This document shows positions 6,130-11,479 of a DNA stretch of 11,479 bases, piece by piece. The first letter of the stretch is position 1, and every line of letters begins with the position of its first letter. This DNA comes from an uncultured delta proteobacterium. Its GTDB lineage: Bacteria > Myxococcota_A > Bradymonadia > REDH01. The notes beneath the pieces are model-generated. The model did no database searches, was not told where the DNA came from, and worked only from the letters and a program-made list of their open reading frames with translations. The stretch spans positions 1-11,479 of the forward strand of contig CAIWGR010000257.1 in NCBI GenBank assembly GCA_903912275.1. Reading direction: 5' to 3'. The translations under genes and the position numbers were made by a program.

Positions 6130-7380
6130 ATGGTTCAGATGCTACGGCGACTCTTGAAAACTTTTGGCAAACCAGCCGGCGATCCCCCGCGGCGGAACCG
6201 GCTCGACGCCATGCTCGAGGGCGCGCGCGAGCCCTGGTTGGCGGAGCTGCCCAAGAGCACGCTTGCCCCGCTTCCGCTGCTGTACCGACACGCGGTTCGC
6301 AAAGAGTTGGCAGACGGCGCCTCGGCGGAGGGGCTCGACGAGGCAGGCTTTGACCGCTTTGCCGATGCCTGGTGCGCCCTGCTTGCAGAGAATGCCCGCC
6401 TGCCCGAAAGTCTGCAGATCCCCGAGGCTTCCATCCAGCTGCCCCGCAACCTGCTGCTCGCCTACTTCGGCGACCAGTCGGCGCTGGCCCGAGAGGCCCA
6501 GATCATGCTCCGGTATGTGGAGGCCCAATTCGGCGCAGGCTCCTACGCGCAGGTCGAAATCCTGCTTCGGCTCTTCGAGACCGAAGCCATCACGCAGCGC
6601 AACAATGAGCGCAACATCTTCTTTGAGCGCTGCAACAAGAAGCTGCTCAGCAACCGCCCCAAGAGCAGCCCCCCGCGCCTAGAGCCGTGGCAGGCCGCAC
6701 TCTCGGACTCGCTCAAGCGACCTGGAGAAGGGCTGCCTGCTGCACTCGCCGCGCTCGCTGACCATGCCGGCGCACGCTTCCATCTGCTCTCGCAAGACCC
6801 ACAACAGGTGGAGCTCTGGACCACCGCCGCGGCACGGCTATCGGGCGAGCAGCGCGCCGAGTTCCTGCAGACCATGCCGGGCTGGCGCTTCCGGCCTGTC
6901 GATGACCTCGTCGCCGTCGACCTCACAGCCCACCTCGTGCGGATGACCCTGTTCGTCGGCATCGAGAACCACCTCCGTCAGCTCGTCATGGCCTGTTACT
7001 TCATCGCACTCGCCACCGGCCGGACCGGGCATGAGGCGATGATTGCAGAGACGCTCCGATGGTTGCGCAGCTCGATGGCCCCCGAAGCCAACCGGATCCT
7101 CTCCGAGATTCACCGGCGCTGCTCCGTCAACGACGAGGGCCTCGTCGATGCATCGAATGCTGTGCTGAACGAATTCATCCCAGCCGGCGCGCTGCAGTCA
7201 GCCTTCTCCGAGACCCGAATCCGCGACGCCTGCGCCATCGTCCACCGCCGCCTCGCGCAGGTCCAGATCGTGCAACTGCCAGAAGGCGAGTACGACCTTG
7301 GCGGGATCATCCTCGACGAGCTTCTCGGTTTCAGACGGGCCGACATGACCGACCAGCTCAAGCTCCATCGATTGGTGTAA
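6130..7380 (+). CDS. Unrecognised 416-aa protein in the envelope operon
   Basis: I cannot assign this protein to a known family. It has no signal peptide and no convincing membrane segment (the most hydrophobic stretch, 285-296, is short), so it is probably cytoplasmic. A short basic N-terminus (MVQMLRRLLKTFGK) could associate with the membrane as an amphipathic helix. The remainder reads as mostly alpha-helical, with Leu/Ala-rich segments at about 38-150 and 185-345, separated by a basic, proline-containing loop (174-186). Cysteines are few and scattered and no nucleotide-binding or catalytic motif is visible. The C-terminus holds an acidic, hydrophobic segment (about 383-400). The start at 6130 is chosen for its AGAGG site; Met4 (6139) is an alternative. 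Codon use matches the neighbours. The gene follows the GltJ-like gene by 22 nt and precedes the TPR gene by 2 nt, so it is probably a structural or regulatory partner in the same complex. That role is inferred from position alone. Confidence 0.85.
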   Translation: MVQMLRRLLKTFGKPAGDPPRRNRLDAMLEGAREPWLAELPKSTLAPLPLLYRHAVRKELADGASAEGLDEAGFDRFADAWCALLAENARLPESLQIPEASIQLPRNLLLAYFGDQSALAREAQIMLRYVEAQFGAGSYAQVEILLRLFETEAITQRNNERNIFFERCNKKLLSNRPKSSPPRLEPWQAALSDSLKRPGEGLPAALAALADHAGARFHLLSQDPQQVELWTTAAARLSGEQRAEFLQTMPGWRFRPVDDLVAVDLTAHLVRMTLFVGIENHLRQLVMACYFIALATGRTGHEAMIAETLRWLRSSMAPEANRILSEIHRRCSVNDEGLVDASNAVLNEFIPAGALQSAFSETRIRDACAIVHRRLAQVQIVQLPEGEYDLGGIILDELLGFRRADMTDQLKLHRLV

Positions 7381-7382
7381 CG

Positions 7383-10300
7383 ATGGCCGCCGTTCAGCTC
7401 CGCGAAAACCAGGGTTCAGCGAACCGCGCGCAGGCGCTTCCGCTCAGCATGGAGATCGAACGGGGCCGCGGCTACCTGATTGCCAAGAGCCGCCGCATCC
7501 ACCCGCTTTGCGACCTCGAGCAGCTGCGGCTCGAGATCCCAGCGCTCAAGTTCCCCTTTACGCTGGGCGACGGCGATAACCCGCTCGCTTCCGCTCGGAC
7601 CCGCATCGACATCGTCCGTGCCCTCACCTCCGAGCAGGACGCCTCTCATTTCCTGACCTCTGCGCTGGCGAAGGTCTCGCCGGGCACCGACGCCTGGCTG
7701 AGCTTCGGCAAGCAGCATGTTGACCTGCTGCTCCGGCTCGAGCCGGCAGACGGCCCCGTCGAACTCTGTCTCCGCCTCGGCTTCGCGCTTGAGGATGTCG
7801 ATGGACGACACCGGGTCCGCGTTGCGCCGCTGCGTGCCTTCGCACTTGGAAACACCGCAGCGCCCGTGTCGGTGCTGCTCGCCGATCTTTGGCGGGCCTG
7901 GATCTCCGCCGAGGACCGGGCGCCCTTCGGCCCGCAGGCGGAGCGCGACCTCCTCTGGTTCGAACCCCTTCGGCTGGTCGCTGAGCAGGTCGCCTCGCAG
8001 CGCGGTTGGAAGCTCCCTGGCGAAGAGGGGCTCCGACGCTTTACCGCCCATCTCCGCGGCCGCGAAGTGCTCTGGGGCGCCCAGTCTGACGGGCGCGTCC
8101 CGGCAGTTCATGACGAGCGTGACGCCTATGCGTTGCTGACAGAGGACGCCGGCCGTTGGCAGGAGGCTTGGGCGCTCGGCGCGCAGGCGGATGAAGCCGC
8201 CATCGGCGGAGACTACGAACAGGCCCGCCAACTCTTCGAGACCCAGATTCGACGCTTGGGTCCGCAGACGCACTGGCAAGACAGGCTCCTCGATCTCCTC
8301 TGCGCCATGAACACCGCCGATGCCACCGCCGAGGCGCGCCAGCGGGCCCGCGACAGACTTGCGCGGCTGCCGAGCGACCTGGTTGCCATCAGCGCCCTGC
8401 TCCGGCTCGCCGATCGCGACGGCGATCGCACCACTGCGACCCAACTCCGCGCCAAGCTCCTCGACCTCGCACAGGTGGAGCAGGACTCCGTGCTGGAAGT
8501 TGGTTGCCATCTCGCCATCGCCCGCAGCCTCTCGCGCTCCGACCTGGCGCTCTCCGCGCAGCATGTCGATGCCGCGCGCACCATCGCGCCCGGCCTTCGC
8601 TGTATCCATGCGCTGCGGCGCGAACTCGCCCGTCGCGCAGGCGACCCCATCGCGCTGCGTATCTCGCTGGAGTCGGAGATTGCCTCGACGACAGACCGCG
8701 ATACCCGCATCGGTCGGACCGTGGAGCTCGCCGAGCTCTTCGCCTATGAGCTCGGCGACCTGTCGCATGCGCGGGTGCTGCTCGACCGCGTGCTCGAGAC
8801 ATCGCCCTCCTCTGCCGCGACCTGGCGGCTGCGCGGTGACATCGATGCCAAACTCGAGCGGCCGCTCGATGCGGTCCGTGCCTTCGAGCGGGCGGCAGCA
8901 CTCAGCGAGTCAACGGAGCCCGAACAATCGGCCGCCGACCGCGTCCGCGCGGCAGAACTCTGGATGGGCTCGCTCAACGACCCGCGCACCGCAGAGAGTC
9001 ACCTCCGAAAGGCGCTGCTTGCTCAGCCGCGGAACGCAGCCGCCTGCAGGCTCCTCAGCCGTATCCTTATCGCCGAAGCCCGACTCGATGAGGCCCTCGG
9101 ACTCCATGCTGCGACCAACGAGCTCGTGGGGCTTGGCGAGCCGCGCGACGGAGAGCTCACTCGCGCCGAGTGGTATGACCTGAAGGCCGAACTCGAGGCC
9201 GCGCGAGGCCGCGAGGATGAGGCGCGCGCCATGCGCCACCAGGCGCAGAACCTGCGCGCCTCCGAGGCTGTCCGACAAACTGTCGCGCCTCAGCAGACGC
9301 CCGCCTCCGCACGAGAGGCCGCGCAGCTCGCCCGCGAGGCCGGCGACGGCAAGCGGGCCATCGAACTGCTGCTCGCGGCCGAGCAGCAGGAGCCCTTCGA
9401 CTCCGGCAAGGCGCGGCTCTGGACCGAAATCGCGACGCTCTACGACGAGGTCCTCGAAGACGACGACGCAGCCTGGAGCTCCGTGATGCGGGCGCTCGAT
9501 CTCGATGAGCGGGCGCTCGAAGCCACACCGGCCCTCCTCATGCTCGTGAGCAGACAGGCACCTCAGCGCGGCGCGCTTGCCCGCGGTGCTGAGGCGCTCG
9601 CGCTGCTCGCCCGCACCGCCGAACAGGATGTGACGCGCGGCATGCAGCTGACGCAGGCAGCGGACTGGCTCTATCAGGCCCGCCCCGATGACCCGCGGCT
9701 GCTCGGCTGGACGGCGGACGCGCTTCAGGCCGCGCCGACGCTCCTCTCCGCCTATGCAATGCGCGCGCGTATCCTCTCCGCGCGCAGCCAGTTCGCAGAC
9801 GCCATCGCGACGCTCCGGCGCGCGCTGGCCATCGAAGAATCGGAGCCGCTCGAGCGGGCGCCCCATGCCCGGATGGCAGCAGAACTGCTCATGCAGACTG
9901 GGGACGCAGATGCGGCCATCTCCATCCTGCTCGACATGCGCGCCTCTACCACCGCCGACGGAGCCTCGGAACGGCTGCTCCTCAAGGCACGAGAGCAGGC
10001 GGGTCGCTTCTCTGAGCTCCGAGACGAGGCCACCGCCCGCGCCGCGCAGCAGCTCGGACAGAGCGCGACCACGCCGCTCGCAGTCTGGAAGACCCTGCAG
10101 GTTCCTCCTGCCGACATCTCGCGCGAACTCGCCGCCGACGCGCTCGCACAGGCCGCTCGCTACGCCGCCCGCCTGAAGGATTCTGACTGCGCCGCCTGGC
10201 TCGCCCAGGCCGAGCGGTTCGGGGCCTACGAAAACGCCCTGACCCAGGCCCGTATCGCCGTCGGCCGGGCCACGGGCGACCACGCCATGCTCGCTGCGGC

Positions 10301-11045
10301 CCTCCGCGCGATGGCGGCCGAGCTCCTCGACCCTGCGGAGGCAGAGCGGCTCATTGCCGAAGCCGAACTCGCGGAGCGCAAGCTCAAGCCCAAGCTCAAG
10401 ACGACGCCCAAGCCGGTGCAGCCACCGCCGATGCCGGCCGCTCCAGAGCGGAACCCCGCGGCCGCCGCAGCGCGCACTTCGGCCCGTCTCGAACAGCTCG
10501 CCGAAGGGGTGACCGATGCGCGCAAGCCCGCAGCGGTACCGACCGCCACAGGTGGTCCCGCCAACGCCATCGCCGAGCTCGACCGCATGGTAGAGGCGGG
10601 GCAACGGGCCGCTGCCATCGAGCAGATTGACGAACTCCTCCGCGCCACCCGCACTTCGCGCGACAGCGCCATCCGGCGGAGTCTTCTGCTCCGAAAGGGT
10701 CGCTGGCTGCTCGACGAAGGCACGCTCGGCCGCGATGTGACGCTCGCGCTGACAGGCGCGCTCATCCTCGACGACAGCTCCGCGGAGACCCGCTTCGAAC
10801 TCTTCCGCGCCTACACGCTCGGCCGTGATGCGCGGGGCGCGACCGAACAGCTCCGCTCCCTCTTCGACGCCCTGCGGCAGACGCCTCAGGCGGTGGAGCC
10901 CGAACGCATTGTGAAGTTGATGCTCCGCTTGGAGCAGCTCGACCGCGCCCCCGACTTCGGCCAGCAACTTGAGCTGGCCGGAGAGGCCTCGCCCTCGCTC
11001 GCGGCGGCGCTCCGGCAGGCTGCTCCACGCTCCGCGAAGGGATAG
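7383..11045 (+). CDS. Large TPR-repeat scaffold protein with proline-rich hinge
   Basis: This 1220-residue protein has no signal peptide or membrane segment and is probably a cytoplasmic scaffold. Residues 1 to about 250 form a non-repeat domain I do not recognise, containing a segment like RFTAHLRGREVLWGA near its end. From about 256 to 995 the sequence is helical-hairpin repeat of TPR type, with recurring small/hydrophobic patterns such as GDYEQARQLFETQIRRLG, LGDLSHARVLLDRVLE and RLDEALGLHA. A charged, proline-rich hinge with Lys/Pro repeats and PPPMP lies at about 1000-1035. A further helical repeat block of about 170 residues completes the protein. The start at 7383 lies 2 nt after the previous stop and lacks a strong ribosome-binding site, so translation probably depends on ribosomes arriving from the upstream gene; Met23 is an alternative start. 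In Myxococcus, the AgmX/GltJ gene lies near one for a giant TPR protein (AgmK), as I recall, which makes the pairing notable. No enzymatic motif is seen. Confidence 0.9.
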   Translation: MAAVQLRENQGSANRAQALPLSMEIERGRGYLIAKSRRIHPLCDLEQLRLEIPALKFPFTLGDGDNPLASARTRIDIVRALTSEQDASHFLTSALAKVSPGTDAWLSFGKQHVDLLLRLEPADGPVELCLRLGFALEDVDGRHRVRVAPLRAFALGNTAAPVSVLLADLWRAWISAEDRAPFGPQAERDLLWFEPLRLVAEQVASQRGWKLPGEEGLRRFTAHLRGREVLWGAQSDGRVPAVHDERDAYALLTEDAGRWQEAWALGAQADEAAIGGDYEQARQLFETQIRRLGPQTHWQDRLLDLLCAMNTADATAEARQRARDRLARLPSDLVAISALLRLADRDGDRTTATQLRAKLLDLAQVEQDSVLEVGCHLAIARSLSRSDLALSAQHVDAARTIAPGLRCIHALRRELARRAGDPIALRISLESEIASTTDRDTRIGRTVELAELFAYELGDLSHARVLLDRVLETSPSSAATWRLRGDIDAKLERPLDAVRAFERAAALSESTEPEQSAADRVRAAELWMGSLNDPRTAESHLRKALLAQPRNAAACRLLSRILIAEARLDEALGLHAATNELVGLGEPRDGELTRAEWYDLKAELEAARGREDEARAMRHQAQNLRASEAVRQTVAPQQTPASAREAAQLAREAGDGKRAIELLLAAEQQEPFDSGKARLWTEIATLYDEVLEDDDAAWSSVMRALDLDERALEATPALLMLVSRQAPQRGALARGAEALALLARTAEQDVTRGMQLTQAADWLYQARPDDPRLLGWTADALQAAPTLLSAYAMRARILSARSQFADAIATLRRALAIEESEPLERAPHARMAAELLMQTGDADAAISILLDMRASTTADGASERLLLKAREQAGRFSELRDEATARAAQQLGQSATTPLAVWKTLQVPPADISRELAADALAQAARYAARLKDSDCAAWLAQAERFGAYENALTQARIAVGRATGDHAMLAAALRAMAAELLDPAEAERLIAEAELAERKLKPKLKTTPKPVQPPPMPAAPERNPAAAAARTSARLEQLAEGVTDARKPAAVPTATGGPANAIAELDRMVEAGQRAAAIEQIDELLRATRTSRDSAIRRSLLLRKGRWLLDEGTLGRDVTLALTGALILDDSSAETRFELFRAYTLGRDARGATEQLRSLFDALRQTPQAVEPERIVKLMLRLEQLDRAPDFGQQLELAGEASPSLAAALRQAAPRSAKG

Positions 11046-11054
11046 GGCGACACC

Positions 11055-11479
11055 ATGAGGGGGATGGCACCACACCGCAGGTTCGTCGCCCTCTCCGCGC
11101 TTCTGCTCTCACTTGCAGCCTGCAGCGCAACGACCCTGCAAGAGCCGGCAGGCGCTGCAGCGGAAGGCAGCGGTTCTGGCGAAGCGTCCGAGGCAAGCGA
11201 CTCCAGCGAAGCCTCGAACGAGGCCGTCTTAGACGCCAGCACCGTCGATGGCGCGGAAGACATCTCCGACCTTGTCGATGTTCAAACCGACAGCGCCCTC
11301 TCTCCTGACGGCTCGGCCGACGCGGAGGGCAGCGACGCTGCGGCAGAAGATGTCAGCCCGCCTGAGCCGCGTGGACCTTGGATCGAGATCGGACAGGGTG
11401 AAATCGGCTTCGAGAGCATCGATGAGAACACCTTGGTGAACTGCATCTTCGGACCGCAGGGAAGCTACCACATCTGGGC
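11055..11479 (+). CDS. Outer-membrane lipoprotein with acidic stalk, 3'-truncated by window edge
   Basis: Only the first 141 residues are in the window. A basic N-terminus (Arg2, His7, Arg8, Arg9) and a Leu/Ala-rich h-region lead to a lipobox LAAC with Cys23, so this is a signal peptidase II substrate. Ser at +2 gives no inner-membrane retention signal and favours the outer membrane. Residues 24 to about 103 are a low-complexity Asp/Glu/Ser/Ala stalk. A folded domain then begins with WIEIGQGEIGF and contains FGPQGSYHIW near the window edge; Cys130 precedes this motif. I have seen similar FGPQGGxHxW-like segments in myxobacterial lipoproteins but cannot name the family. AGGG (11044-11047), which overlaps the stop of the TPR gene, is spaced 7 nt from the start; Met4 lacks a properly spaced site. 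The 9-nt gap suggests it belongs to the same operon. Confidence 0.88.
   Translation, partial: MRGMAPHRRFVALSALLLSLAACSATTLQEPAGAAAEGSGSGEASEASDSSEASNEAVLDASTVDGAEDISDLVDVQTDSALSPDGSADAEGSDAAAEDVSPPEPRGPWIEIGQGEIGFESIDENTLVNCIFGPQGSYHIW

Noticed and set aside
7416..8768. A 450-codon minus-strand open frame opposite the start of the TPR gene
   Set aside because: It is another antisense shadow with compositional bias and no family resemblance, crossing a region whose plus-strand frame is coherent.
8910..11075. A 721-codon open frame on the minus strand opposite the TPR gene
   Set aside because: It lies wholly antisense to a well-supported TPR gene in GC-rich DNA, where codon bias keeps the opposite strand open. 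Its product is Arg/Gly/Glu-rich with no domain or ribosome-binding site.

Overview
The window is GC-rich chromosomal DNA from a bacterium that looks most like a Myxococcota or Bradymonadota member (the former Deltaproteobacteria). The basis for this is the gene repertoire: a zinc-ribbon/GYF/AgmX-type envelope transducer, very large TPR proteins, and a lipoprotein with a long acidic Ser/Asp/Glu/Ala stalk. The strong G/C third-position bias fits but is not diagnostic. No rRNA, tRNA, CRISPR array, insertion sequence or phage gene was seen.

The window divides into two divergent blocks around a 204-bp intergenic region (4137-4340). The left block is on the minus strand. It reads, in transcription order: a small single-pass membrane protein of unknown function (4136 to 3612), hemW (3604 to 2444), grpE (2364 to 1708) and dnaK (1603 to beyond position 1, with its C-terminus cut off by the window edge). 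This is housekeeping heat-shock and heme-related DNA. It matches the known bacterial order hemW-hrcA-grpE-dnaK, except that hrcA is absent and no CIRCE operator was found.

The right block is on the plus strand and is packed like an operon, with gaps of 22, 2 and 9 nt. It holds a 588-aa protein with an N-terminal zinc ribbon, a GYF_2 domain, a long Ala/Pro/Ser linker, one transmembrane helix and an AgmX/PglI (TonB-like) C-terminal domain (4341-6107). Next come an unrecognised 416-aa, probably cytoplasmic protein (6130-7380) and a 1220-aa TPR scaffold with a non-TPR N-terminal domain and a proline-rich hinge (7383-11045). The last gene is a lipoprotein that runs off the right edge (from 11055).

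The right block is the part that may be undescribed. The domain set (inner-membrane transducer, cytoplasmic TPR scaffold, outer-membrane lipoprotein) resembles parts of the Myxococcus gliding-motility (Glt/Agm) envelope machinery. The second protein, and the N-terminal domain of the third, do not match any family I can name. A working model is a trans-envelope complex in which the GYF domain contacts a proline-rich partner. This is inferred from domain architecture and gene order only.
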